Part shown: positions 8,267 to 16,267 of the stretch, one piece after another
How the letters are laid out: each line of letters starts with the position of its first letter
Position numbering within the stretch: position 1 is the first letter of the stretch
DNA from: Limnovirga soli
GTDB taxonomy: Bacteria; Bacteroidota; Bacteroidia; Chitinophagales; Chitinophagaceae
DNA length: 64,000 nucleotides
Direction: 5' to 3'
Assembly (NCBI RefSeq): GCF_013106755.1
Contig: NZ_WHPF01000008.1
Span: 1 to 64,000, forward strand
Program-made: the position numbers and the translations under genes
The notes under the pieces: model-generated
Seen by the model: the letters and a program-made list of their open reading frames with translations, nothing else
Databases searched by the model: none
What the model was told of the DNA's origin: nothing

Positions 8267-9607
8267 ATGCAGCAAACTACCAGCTCCGGTTCTTCCACTC
8301 CACATTTAGAAAGAACGCTTGGCCCGCTTATGTTATGGGGTTTAGGTGTAGGTTATGTAATCTCAGGTATGTATTTTGGCTGGAACCTGGGCCTAGCCGA
8401 AGGTGGTACACTAGGCCTGGCAATAGCCACGGGTTTTATCATCATCATGTACATTACCTTCACTTTTTCTTATACAGAATTGGCCTGTGCCATACCCAAA
8501 GCCGGCGGCGTGTTTGATTATGCCACCAGGGCACTGGGCAAAGAATGGGGCTTTATTGCGGGCATGGCCCAAATAATTGAATTTGTGTTTGCACCACCTG
8601 CCATTGCTGCTGCTATTGGCGCTTATTTTCATATTTTCTTTCCGGGTATATCCGTTACCACTATTGCTATTGCCGCCTATTTTGTGTTTACTGTGCTCAA
8701 TATATCCGGTTTAAAAGCCGCCGCCACTTTCGAATTAATCATCACCGTTTTTGCTGTATTTGAATTATTACTTTTTTGCGGGGTAACGCTGCCACATTTT
8801 AGCGTGGCTAACTTACAACACAATGCATTTCCAAATGGCTGGGAAGGTGTTTGGGCATCTGTACCATTTGCCATCTGGTTTTTTTTAGGCCTGGAGGGTG
8901 TTGCCAATGTGGCCGAAGAAACAGTAAATCCGCAACGCAATGTGCTAATTGGTTTTGGTTCTGCATTGCTTACCTTAATTGTATTATGTGTGCTGGTATT
9001 CATAGCTTCTGTAGGTGTTGGTGGTTGGGAAGCAGTGGTTTATCCCAGCCCTGGAGCTGCCCCTTCGGATAGTCCATTGCCCATGGCTTTGGCACAAATC
9101 ACCGGTAACAGCGGATTGTTATACCATTTGCTTATTACCATCGGACTAATGGGTTTGGTAGCATCATTTCATGGCCTAATTCTGGCCGCCAGCCGGGCTA
9201 CATACGAGTTTGGCAGAATAAAGTGTATACCTCAGGTATTTGGTAAGGTGCACCCTAAATTTAAAACACCTGCCAATGCATTAATTGTAAATATGGTGGC
9301 AGGTATAATTGCTTTGCTTTCGGGTAAAACAGCAGAAATTATTACCATCGCCTGTTTTGGTGCAATTTGCCTGTATATTATTGCTATGGTGGCCATGTTG
9401 GTCCTTAGAAAAAAAGCACCCGAAATGCCCAGACCGTTTAAAGTACCTTTTTACCCCTACTTCCCTATAATAGCTTTAGTTATTGCATCGGTAAGTTTGG
9501 TGGCAATGGTAAAATTGAATATAAATTTATCGCTCATATATTTTGCAATTCTTGCTGTTGCTTATATTTGGTTTCACTTCTTTGTAAAAAATTCACTCGA
9601 TGTCTGA
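8267..9607 (+). CDS. APC-family amino acid/amine permease, ethanolamine-permease-like
   Basis: 446 residues, about 12 hydrophobic helices, cytoplasmic membrane. The N-terminus 'LGPLMLWGLGVGYVISGMYFGWNLGL' and 'TFTFSYTELACAIPKAGGVFDYATRALG' are typical of APC transporters of the ethanolamine permease (Eat) branch, as are 'WFFLGLEGVANVAEE' and 'ILAASRATYEFGR'. Family knowledge suggests import of ethanolamine or a similar small amine. The next gene (a glutamine-synthetase-like ligase) starts 8 bp before this stop, so the two are translationally coupled and the permease substrate is probably what the ligase conjugates. Exact specificity is inferred. Confidence 0.82.
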   Translation: MQQTTSSGSSTPHLERTLGPLMLWGLGVGYVISGMYFGWNLGLAEGGTLGLAIATGFIIIMYITFTFSYTELACAIPKAGGVFDYATRALGKEWGFIAGMAQIIEFVFAPPAIAAAIGAYFHIFFPGISVTTIAIAAYFVFTVLNISGLKAAATFELIITVFAVFELLLFCGVTLPHFSVANLQHNAFPNGWEGVWASVPFAIWFFLGLEGVANVAEETVNPQRNVLIGFGSALLTLIVLCVLVFIASVGVGGWEAVVYPSPGAAPSDSPLPMALAQITGNSGLLYHLLITIGLMGLVASFHGLILAASRATYEFGRIKCIPQVFGKVHPKFKTPANALIVNMVAGIIALLSGKTAEIITIACFGAICLYIIAMVAMLVLRKKAPEMPRPFKVPFYPYFPIIALVIASVSLVAMVKLNINLSLIYFAILAVAYIWFHFFVKNSLDV

Positions 9608-10970
9608 TAAAAATTATGCCGCCGAAATAGTTCAGTTACTGGCAGATAAAGGAACTGAAAAGGTGAAATTGGCCATTACCGATATTGATGGTATTCTGCG
9701 TGGTAAAATGGTAAGCTTTGAAAAATTTGCTTCCATTGTTGAAAAGGGTTTTGGCTTTTGTAATGTGGTTTTTGGATGGGATGCTGCCGATGTAGCCTAT
9801 GATAATGTAACCATTACCGGCTGGCATTCTGGTTATCCTGATGTGAATGCCGTAATTGATTTAAATACCTTTCGCGAAATACCATGGGAGAATAATGTAC
9901 CCCTCTTTCTGGCTGATTTCAGAGATGAAAACGGTGGTGATTTACCAGTTTGTCCAAGAAGTTTATTAAAGAAAATTATTCAGCAATGTACCGATGCCGG
10001 CTATATTCCTTTTTGTTCGCAGGAGTTTGAGTGGTTTAATGTTGAAAATAATGTAGACCAATTGTATGCCGGTAATTTTCGGAATATAAAACCGATGACG
10101 CATGGTATGTTTGGCTACAGCGTGCTGCGTTCCTCACAAAAGAATGATTTTTTCCAGGATCTTTTTGACCAGCTAAAAAAATTCAAAGTACCACTCGAGG
10201 GGCTGCATACTGAAACCGGCCCCGGCGTTTACGAAGCTGCCATTACCTACTCAGGCATTTTAGAAGCTGCTGATAGAGCGGTACTCTTTAAAACAGGCAC
10301 CAAACAAATTGCCCATCAGCATGGTGTAATTGCCACTTTTATGGCAAAGTTTAACGAGAACCTGCCCGGTTGTAGCGGCCATGTACACCAAAGCCTTTGG
10401 AGTGCCGATAAAAAGCAAAACCTTTTTTACGATAAAAAATCAAAAACGGGTATCAGCCCTTTAATGCAACAATATATTGCCGGCCAGTTATATTGCCTGC
10501 CATATATTTTGCCTATGGTGGCACCCACTATAAACAGTTATAAACGATTGGTAGAAGGCGCATGGGCGCCCACTACTTTAACCTGGGCAATAGATAACAG
10601 AACCACTGCATTGCGTGTATTGCCCGGCAGCGCAACTGCCACCAGGTTAGAAACCAGGGTGGTAGGCAGCGATAGTAACCCATACCTTGCCATGGCCGCT
10701 TGCCTGGCTGCAGGTTTGTATGGTATAAAAAACAAGTTGAAATTAAAAGTGCCGGCTACTATTGGTAATGGATATGCCGATAAAGGCAATGGCATTTTAC
10801 CCCGCAATTTATGGGAAGCCACACAGGCTATGAAAGAATCGGCTGTAGCAAAGGAATTGTTTGGAGATGCCTTTGTACAACACTTTACCGCAACCAGGGA
10901 ATGGGAGTGGAGACAGTTTGCCAAAGTAGTAACCGATTGGGAACTAAAAAGGTATCTGGAAATTATTTAA
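9600..10970 (+). CDS. Glutamine-synthetase-like gamma-glutamyl-amine ligase
   Basis: 456 residues. The GS catalytic fold is evident: 'FCSQEFEWF' (metal-binding Glu pair), 'HTETGPGVYEAAI', 'GCSGHVHQSLW' (the ammonium/ATP-site region, differing from the NGSGMHxH of true GS), 'NRTTALRVL' and 'RLETRVVGSDSNPYLAMAACLA'. The N-terminal region ('AITDIDGILRGKMVSFEKF') matches PuuA/IpuC-type ligases rather than the GlnA used for ammonia assimilation. These enzymes join glutamate through its gamma-carboxyl to an amine using ATP. With the neighbouring permease, alcohol dehydrogenase, aldehyde dehydrogenase and gamma-glutamyl hydrolase, the best inference is gamma-glutamylation of ethanolamine or a similar amino alcohol. 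Confidence 0.85.
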   Translation: MSDKNYAAEIVQLLADKGTEKVKLAITDIDGILRGKMVSFEKFASIVEKGFGFCNVVFGWDAADVAYDNVTITGWHSGYPDVNAVIDLNTFREIPWENNVPLFLADFRDENGGDLPVCPRSLLKKIIQQCTDAGYIPFCSQEFEWFNVENNVDQLYAGNFRNIKPMTHGMFGYSVLRSSQKNDFFQDLFDQLKKFKVPLEGLHTETGPGVYEAAITYSGILEAADRAVLFKTGTKQIAHQHGVIATFMAKFNENLPGCSGHVHQSLWSADKKQNLFYDKKSKTGISPLMQQYIAGQLYCLPYILPMVAPTINSYKRLVEGAWAPTTLTWAIDNRTTALRVLPGSATATRLETRVVGSDSNPYLAMAACLAAGLYGIKNKLKLKVPATIGNGYADKGNGILPRNLWEATQAMKESAVAKELFGDAFVQHFTATREWEWRQFAKVVTDWELKRYLEII

Positions 10971-11002
10971 AACTATTGTCCCGGCAGTAGTATAGGTGGC
11001 TG

Positions 11003-11028
11003 GCTTTACTTGCGTCGCACACTTGTAC
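11003..11028 (-). repeat. Dispersed intergenic repeat, copy 7
   Basis: Reads GCTTTACTT then GCGTCGCACACTTGTAC, 32 bp after the ligase stop. With copy 8 it forms an inverted pair inside the catabolic operon. Confidence 0.88.
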
Positions 11029-11090
11029 TGTTGAATAGGGGGCGGCAAAAATAAATTGGAAAAAAGCTTTGCTGCACAAAGCGCCAAACG

Positions 11091-11109
11091 CACAAGAGTG
11101 CGACGCAAC
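11091..11109 (+). repeat. Dispersed intergenic repeat, copy 8
   Basis: Reads cacaagagtgcgacgcaac, opposed to copy 7 at about 60 bp. In RNA the two could form a stem of about 17 pairs just upstream of the alcohol dehydrogenase start. Confidence 0.85.
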
Positions 11110-11158
11110 GGATGCTTAATTGGAAATAAATAGTTGGGTTCAAAAAATATATAATCGT

Positions 11159-12310
11159 ATGACAGATTTTAATATCGTTAGGCAGTATAATTTCCCCACC
11201 GTTATTCGTTTTGGGGCAGGTGCAATAAAAGAATTACCACAGCACCTGGCATCTATGGGTTTTTCTAAGCCGCTATTGGTTACTGATCCTATTGTTGCCG
11301 GCCTTGATTTTTTTAAGGACATAAAAAACAGCCTTAGTGCAAAAGGTTTATCGGTAGAAGTATTTGCTGATATTCATAAAAATCCGGTAAAAAGTGATGT
11401 ATTAAAAGGAGGTGATGTTTTTGCTGAAACGCACCGGGATTGCGTTGTAGGTATTGGTGGTGGTGCTGCCCTGGATGTAGCACGTGCCATTGTGCTAAGG
11501 GTAAACCACCGCAGGGATTTATTTGATTATGATGACCTTATTGGTGGCGATCAATATGTAACAGAAGAAGTGCCTTATTTTGTAACGGTACCTACTACCA
11601 GTGGTACCGGAAGTGAAGTTGGCCGCAGCGCTATAATTTCTGAAGACGATACACATAGAAAGCGAATTTTATTCGCCCCCAAATTATTGGCTAAAATTGT
11701 ATTTGCAGATCCATTACTAACTATGGAATTACCTGCTTTTGTTACGGCGGCCACGGGCATGGATGCATTAACGCATAATATGGAAGCCTATATAGCCAAA
11801 GGGTTTCATCCAATGGCCGAGGGTATTGCATTGGAAGGTATGGCTTTGATAAACAGTGCCATTGCAGATGCAGTTAACAAACCCGATCTGGCATCTAGAA
11901 GCAAGATGATGATTGCATCGCTTATGGGAGCTGTGGCTTTTCAAAAAGGCCTTGGGGTGGTGCATTCACTGGCACATCCATTGTCTTCCTTACTGGACAC
12001 ACATCATGGTTTGGCAAATGCAGTAAATCTGCCCTACGGAATGCGTTACAATGCACCCGGTTTGGAAACACAGTTTAAACGCATGGCTATGGCCATGGAT
12101 ATTACTGATACCACGGGTGAAGGGGTAGTGCAACATTTATTTGCATTAAACCAGCAATTAGGCCTGCCCTTACATTTAAGAGATATTGGGGTTAAGGAGG
12201 AACATATAGAAACGCTGAGTGATTTGGCATTGGCAGATTTTTGCCATCCCAATAATCCCAAGCCCGTAAGCAGGGAAGATTTTAAGCAATTGTATCTGGA
12301 AGCATTATAA
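11159..12310 (+). CDS. Iron-containing alcohol dehydrogenase
   Basis: 383 residues from the ATG at 11159. A TTG at 11120 would add 13 residues and start 10 bp after repeat copy 8, so the ATG is preferred. The fold is the group III (Fe-type) ADH: 'GIGGGAALDVAR' and 'VTVPTTSGTGSEVG' bind NAD(P), and metal ligands are an Asp near 184, His206 in 'MDALTHNMEA', His273 in 'SLAHPLSS' and His283 in 'THHGLANAV'. It oxidises primary alcohols to aldehydes. Sitting after the GS-like ligase and before the hydrolase and aldehyde dehydrogenase, it takes the place held by the amine oxidase PuuB in putrescine clusters. That points to a substrate with a free hydroxyl group, such as gamma-glutamyl-ethanolamide. 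Confidence 0.87.
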   Translation: MTDFNIVRQYNFPTVIRFGAGAIKELPQHLASMGFSKPLLVTDPIVAGLDFFKDIKNSLSAKGLSVEVFADIHKNPVKSDVLKGGDVFAETHRDCVVGIGGGAALDVARAIVLRVNHRRDLFDYDDLIGGDQYVTEEVPYFVTVPTTSGTGSEVGRSAIISEDDTHRKRILFAPKLLAKIVFADPLLTMELPAFVTAATGMDALTHNMEAYIAKGFHPMAEGIALEGMALINSAIADAVNKPDLASRSKMMIASLMGAVAFQKGLGVVHSLAHPLSSLLDTHHGLANAVNLPYGMRYNAPGLETQFKRMAMAMDITDTTGEGVVQHLFALNQQLGLPLHLRDIGVKEEHIETLSDLALADFCHPNNPKPVSREDFKQLYLEAL

Positions 12311-12317
12311 GCCAATT

Positions 12318-13031
12318 ATGAAAATAGGATTAACGCATACAGGTACCGAAGAAAAGCATCAGAATTATATTCGGTGGTTGCAAAGTTCGCCAGGGGTAGA
12401 GGTAATTACTTTGTCAGCCGAAACACAGGTGGATGATGAGGTTTTTGGTTCTTTGGATGGTATTGTCATCTCGGGTGGTGTAGATGTGCACCCTTCCTTT
12501 TACAAAATGCAAACAGGCTATGCCAACCAACCCGATACATTTAATGAATCAAGAGACCGTTTTGAAACCCGGCTTTTTGAATTTAGTCAGGCAAAGCAGA
12601 TTCCTTTATTAGGTGTTTGCAGGGCATTACAATTAATCAATTGTATACTGGGTGGTACCTTAATACAGGATATAGGCGAAACCGCAAATGCAATTCACCG
12701 GTTTGATGTAAATGATAAAGCGCATGGCGTTTCAATTATCCCTAATACGCTGTTGCATACTATTGCCGGCAAAGAAAGGCTGGTAACCAATAGCGCACAT
12801 CACCAGGCAATTGGCCGTTTGGGTAGTGGACTAAAAGTTAACTGTACTTCTGATGATGGTTTAATTGAGGGAATTGAATGGGCAGACCCCTTAAACCGAG
12901 TTTTTTTTCTCGCAGTACAATGGCACCCGGAACGTTTGTTTAAATGTGGTTTGGAGGACGGGCCATTGTCAAGAAATATCAGGGAGTATTTTATAAAAGT
13001 AATTGAACAATCAAAGAAAGCAGATTTATGA
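12318..13031 (+). CDS. Gamma-glutamyl hydrolase, class I amidotransferase-like (PuuD-type)
   Basis: 237 residues of peptidase C26 type. The nucleophile is Cys101 in 'LLGVCRALQLIN' and its partners are His203 and Glu205 in 'AVQWHPERL'; 'VISGGVDVHPSFY' and 'TNSAHHQAI' are also family marks. PuuD and IpuF, the nearest functional models, cleave gamma-glutamyl-GABA and gamma-glutamyl-alanine and return glutamate. In this cluster it would release glycine (or another amino acid) and glutamate from the oxidised conjugate. It starts 7 bp after the alcohol dehydrogenase stop and overlaps the aldehyde dehydrogenase start by 4 bp (ATGA). Confidence 0.86.
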   Translation: MKIGLTHTGTEEKHQNYIRWLQSSPGVEVITLSAETQVDDEVFGSLDGIVISGGVDVHPSFYKMQTGYANQPDTFNESRDRFETRLFEFSQAKQIPLLGVCRALQLINCILGGTLIQDIGETANAIHRFDVNDKAHGVSIIPNTLLHTIAGKERLVTNSAHHQAIGRLGSGLKVNCTSDDGLIEGIEWADPLNRVFFLAVQWHPERLFKCGLEDGPLSRNIREYFIKVIEQSKKADL

Positions 13032-14392
13032 AGATAATTAACCCGGCAACTGAGGCCGTTATCACAGAATTAGCCGAAGACACCAGCACCAGCATTAATG
13101 AAAAATATCAATTATTAAAGGAGGGGCAGGCCGCCTGGGCAATGGTGCCTTTAGCTGAGCGCATAGCTTGTATTGCAACATTCTACGATTTGCTGGACAC
13201 AGAGAAAGACGAGCTGGCTAGAACTCTTACCAGCGAAATGGGTAAACCCCTGCAACAGGCCTATAACGAAATTAACGGGGCACGTGGCCGTATAAAATTT
13301 TTTATCGACCAATCAGCAAAATACCTGGCAGAAGAATGGATAATCACCGAAGGTGCTACCAAAGAAAAAATTGTTTACGAGCCATTGGGCATAATTGCCA
13401 ATATATCGGCCTGGAACTATCCTTTTTTGGTTGGGGTAAATGTATTTATTCCTGCATTAATAGGTGGCAATGCTGTTTTTTATAAACCTTCTGAATATTC
13501 TACACTTACCGGTTTACACATACAACGCTTATTATTAAAAGCGGGTATTCCCGATAATTGTTTTCAAACAGCAATAGGTAAAGGTGCTGTAGGAGAGCAA
13601 TTGCTGCAATTGCCTTTAGATGGGTATTTCTTTACAGGCAGTTATCGTACAGGTAAATATATTGCAGAAAGGGTTGCCTCAAAATTAGTGCCCTGCCAGC
13701 TGGAACTGGGTGGGAAAGATCCCCTGTATGTAATGGATGATGTGGCAGATATTGCCAATGTAGCCGCCAATGCATTAGAAGGGGTAGTGTATAATAATGG
13801 ACAAAGCTGTTGCGCGGTAGAGCGTATATATGTACATGAAAAAGTGTATGATGCATTTGTAGCCAGCTATGTAGCGCAATTACAAAAATTGGTGGTGGGC
13901 GACCCTTTGGATGCAGCTACCGATATTGGCCCTCTCAGCCGTAAAGAGCAAATGGAATTTTTGATTTCCCAGATAAATGATGCAGAAGATAAGGGCGCTA
14001 CCGTTTTAGCAGGTGGTAATATGCTCGACAGGGAAGGCTATTTTCTGGAACCAACCGTATTGGTAAACGTAAACCATCATATGAAAATAATGATGGAAGA
14101 AAGCTTTGGCCCTGTAGTTGGTATTCAAAAAGTAGCAGATGATGCAGAAGCAATTAGCCTGATGCAGGACACAGAATATGGATTAACCGCTTCTATTTAT
14201 TCCGCCACCTACGAAAGGGCAGAAGTATTAATGAAACAGCTAAATACAGGTACCGTTTATTGGAACTGTTGCGATAGGGTGAGTGCCAACCTGCCCTGGA
14301 GTGGCCGTAAAAGCTCAGGATTGGGAAGTACACTTTCCTATCAGGGCATACGTGCATTTGTACAACCCAAAGCCTATCATATACGAGGCTAA
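13028..14392 (+). CDS. NAD(P)-dependent aldehyde dehydrogenase
   Basis: 454 residues, ALDH superfamily, succinate-semialdehyde-dehydrogenase-like branch. 'NISAWNYPFLVGVNVFIPAL' and 'GGNAVFYKPSE' bind the cofactor, the general base is Glu226 in 'LELGGKDP', and the nucleophile is Cys261 in 'NNGQSCCAVER'. It is coupled to the hydrolase by an ATGA overlap and ends the operon. It is expected to oxidise the gamma-glutamyl aldehyde made by the iron dehydrogenase to the acid, which the hydrolase then splits. A role on free aldehydes cannot be excluded. Confidence 0.9.
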   Translation: MKIINPATEAVITELAEDTSTSINEKYQLLKEGQAAWAMVPLAERIACIATFYDLLDTEKDELARTLTSEMGKPLQQAYNEINGARGRIKFFIDQSAKYLAEEWIITEGATKEKIVYEPLGIIANISAWNYPFLVGVNVFIPALIGGNAVFYKPSEYSTLTGLHIQRLLLKAGIPDNCFQTAIGKGAVGEQLLQLPLDGYFFTGSYRTGKYIAERVASKLVPCQLELGGKDPLYVMDDVADIANVAANALEGVVYNNGQSCCAVERIYVHEKVYDAFVASYVAQLQKLVVGDPLDAATDIGPLSRKEQMEFLISQINDAEDKGATVLAGGNMLDREGYFLEPTVLVNVNHHMKIMMEESFGPVVGIQKVADDAEAISLMQDTEYGLTASIYSATYERAEVLMKQLNTGTVYWNCCDRVSANLPWSGRKSSGLGSTLSYQGIRAFVQPKAYHIRG

Positions 14393-14432
14393 TACCAATT
14401 ACAAAATAGTAGGTAAATTTTATAGACCAGGC

Positions 14433-14454
14433 TAAAGCCCTATCCCGGGCTTTA
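14433..14454. terminator. Palindromic hairpin at convergent gene ends
   Basis: TAAAGCCC / TATCCC / GGGCTTTA is a perfect 8-bp stem with a 6-nt loop between the convergent aldehyde dehydrogenase and thioesterase genes. It runs straight into repeat copy 9, showing the hairpin-plus-core form of the repeat clearly. The U-tract is weak, so efficient termination is not certain. Confidence 0.55.
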
Positions 14455-14474
14455 CTTGCGTCGCACTCTTGTAC
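14449..14474 (-). repeat. Dispersed intergenic repeat, copy 9
   Basis: Reads GCTTTACTT then GCGTCGCACTCTTGTAC, overlapping the 3' arm of the hairpin at 14433-14454. Confidence 0.9.
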
Positions 14475-14507
14475 AGCAACAATACTATGCAGCATTGGAG
14501 CTTTACA

Positions 14508-14945
14508 TTATATCGCGGAAGAAAATAGCCCGATAGTTTTCTCAGAAATTGGCATCAATTTCTTATTGTTATAATCATAACAAAGCATGGCAGTTTTTGC
14601 TTTGCAGGCTAAAATAATAGTATCAGCTTTGCTTACTTCCAGCTTGTAAAAAATATCAAAACCATATTTGTCAAATCCGTTGGCGGCTACAGATATTTTT
14701 ACAATATCTCCATAACTTAATTCCTTTTTATATTCAAGGGCGGCATCAGCAAGTATTAAACCATAGCCATCAAAATTTAATTCACTGCAGCCGTAGTGTA
14801 ATAAAAACTGTTGTCTGGCTTCATGTATTAAAGAAAGAAATACATCATTACCAACATGACCACCATAATTCAAATCGGTAATGCGAATGGCAATTTGGGT
14901 GCTAAAGGGGAACGTGGCTGGTAAGTTAACTTTCACTCGGTCCAT
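14508..14945 (-). CDS. Acyl-CoA thioesterase (4HBT hot-dog family)
   Basis: 145 residues, a single hot-dog domain. 'IRITDLNYGGHVGNDVFLSLIHEARQQFL' is the family's first strand and central helix: the Asp/Asn of 'DLNYGGHVGN' are in the position of the 4HBT catalytic region and 'HEARQQFL' is the hot-dog helix. 'LILADAALEYKKELSYGDIVKISV' follows. The family hydrolyses acyl-CoA thioesters in the cytoplasm; the acyl chain is unknown. Its start overlaps the end of the upstream rdgB by 20 bp, so the two form an operon. Confidence 0.82.
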   Translation of the reverse strand: MDRVKVNLPATFPFSTQIAIRITDLNYGGHVGNDVFLSLIHEARQQFLLHYGCSELNFDGYGLILADAALEYKKELSYGDIVKISVAANGFDKYGFDIFYKLEVSKADTIILACKAKTAMLCYDYNNKKLMPISEKTIGLFSSAI

Positions 14946-15531
14946 AAGTGTAATTATTTAAAAATGCGATTAATGCATCGGTAGCTTTACGCCTGTGACT
15001 AAATGTATTTTTTTCTTCTATGCTCATTTCAGCAAATGTTTTATCGCTGCCAACAGGTATAAAAACCGGATCGTAACCAAAACCTTGTAAGCCCTGCTGC
15101 TTTTCAATAATATAGCCTTCGCAGATGCCTTCAAAAAAATAGGTTTTGCTATTGATGATAAGGGTAATTACCGTTCTAAACCTTGCATTTCTATTGCTGT
15201 GCGATGTAAGATTAGCAATAAGTTTATCAATATTTGCCTGAAAATCCCGGCCATCACCAGCATAACGGGCACTTTTAACACCTGGTTCGCCGTTTAAAGC
15301 TGCTACTTCCAATCCGGTATCTTCACTAAAACAGTTTTGTTGGGTAAGGTTATAAATGGTTTCAGCTTTTTCCTGTGCGTTGGCTTCCAGGGTATCGTGT
15401 GGTTCCGGAATATCAATATCAATACCTGCTTCTTTTAAGGTGATGATGTTGAAATGATCTCCAATTACCGAACGTATTTCTGTTACCTTATGCTGGTTGT
15501 TGGTAGCAAAAATGAGTATTGGCTTTTGCAT
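14926..15531 (-). CDS. rdgB: dITP/XTP pyrophosphatase (RdgB/HAM1 family)
   Basis: 201 residues. It hydrolyses dITP, ITP and XTP to monophosphates and so keeps deaminated purines out of DNA and RNA. Family motifs: 'FATNNQHKVTEI' at 8-19 (the (S/T)xNxxK nucleotide-binding site), 'SEDTGLEVAALNGEPGVKSARYAG' with the acidic catalytic residues, 'FGYDPVFIP' and 'FAEMSIEEKNTFSHRRKA'. The length is normal. It is upstream of and overlaps the thioesterase gene. Confidence 0.94.
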   Translation of the reverse strand: MQKPILIFATNNQHKVTEIRSVIGDHFNIITLKEAGIDIDIPEPHDTLEANAQEKAETIYNLTQQNCFSEDTGLEVAALNGEPGVKSARYAGDGRDFQANIDKLIANLTSHSNRNARFRTVITLIINSKTYFFEGICEGYIIEKQQGLQGFGYDPVFIPVGSDKTFAEMSIEEKNTFSHRRKATDALIAFLNNYTYGPSES

Positions 15532-15599
15532 GGTTGGTTAGGTATTTGATTTTTTGGTGGTTGTAATAATTACAGGTTTTTGCTGCCATTGGTTAAGCA

Positions 15600-15626
15600 G
15601 TACAAGAGTGCGACGCAAGTAAAGCC
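15600..15626 (+). repeat. Dispersed intergenic repeat, copy 10
   Basis: A perfect core (TACAAGAGTGCGACGCAA) with GTAAAGCC tail, then GCCGGGC near 15643. It is 29 bp after the stop of the minus-strand unknown gene. Confidence 0.9.
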
Positions 15627-15654
15627 ACATATTTAACTGATGCCGGGCTAATAA

Positions 15655-16197
15655 TTAAATATTAAAAATAATTTTTAGTTTATCCCATAGCTTTCTTTTT
15701 TCGGCCTTTGTAGCATCGTCTGTGGCTTCGCTAAGCGTATTAGCCTGGGCGGCCATAAAAGTACAGCCTGCATGGTTGTATACCTGATAATCGGGAATTA
15801 CAAAAGGTAATTGCAGGTCTTTGGCACTTACACTAAACAGGAATACTTTTTGAGGAGCCAATTGTTCTTTTATTTGACTGAAGCTTGCCGGGTTCTGATG
15901 CATATTTACGATGGCCACCGCGCCAATATTAAGTTTACAGGCAGATAATAATTTACCTAATGTGGCCAGCCAGGTGTCGTTTATATAGAGTGCAGATGCA
16001 TCGTTGATAACAATGGTGATATGATTATTATTGTCACCAAAAAACCATTTTTTGGATGGGGTACTGGCTGCGGGTGCTTGTTTTTCTTTTTTGTTTGTAA
16101 CTTGCTGGCGATTTACGGGTGCAGTGGTATCTTCTATTAATACCAAACTGTTTTTGTACAATCCTGCAATTACAATATCTGGCAATTGTGTTTCCAT
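15655..16197 (-). CDS. Conserved-looking protein of unknown function
   Basis: 180 residues, cytoplasmic (no signal peptide or membrane helix). A short N-terminal piece ('DIVIAGLYKNSLVLI') and a low-complexity linker rich in Thr, Lys and Ala (about 25-50) precede a compact domain with alternating strands and helices ('HITIVINDASALYINDTWLATLGKLLSACKLNIGAVAIVNM', then 'KVFLFSV', and a final helix 'EKRKLWDKLKIIFNI'). I do not recognise the family. The layout of the second domain and the C-terminal Leu-Trp helix recall the psi subunit of DNA polymerase III (HolD), but this is a visual resemblance, not a detected homology. The two residues after codon 4 and coding-like composition support a real gene. 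Confidence 0.65.
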   Translation of the reverse strand: METQLPDIVIAGLYKNSLVLIEDTTAPVNRQQVTNKKEKQAPAASTPSKKWFFGDNNNHITIVINDASALYINDTWLATLGKLLSACKLNIGAVAIVNMHQNPASFSQIKEQLAPQKVFLFSVSAKDLQLPFVIPDYQVYNHAGCTFMAAQANTLSEATDDATKAEKRKLWDKLKIIFNI

Positions 16198-16267
16198 TTA
16201 TATAAGAATGAAGTTAACCGTTGTTAGTTTTCTCTATTTATAGTTTATTTGCAACAAATTTAGCGAT

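Noticed and set aside
9600-14392. Putrescine (Puu) degradation
   Set aside because: No PuuB-type FAD oxidase or PuuE aminotransferase is present, and an iron alcohol dehydrogenase has its place; an amino alcohol fits better.
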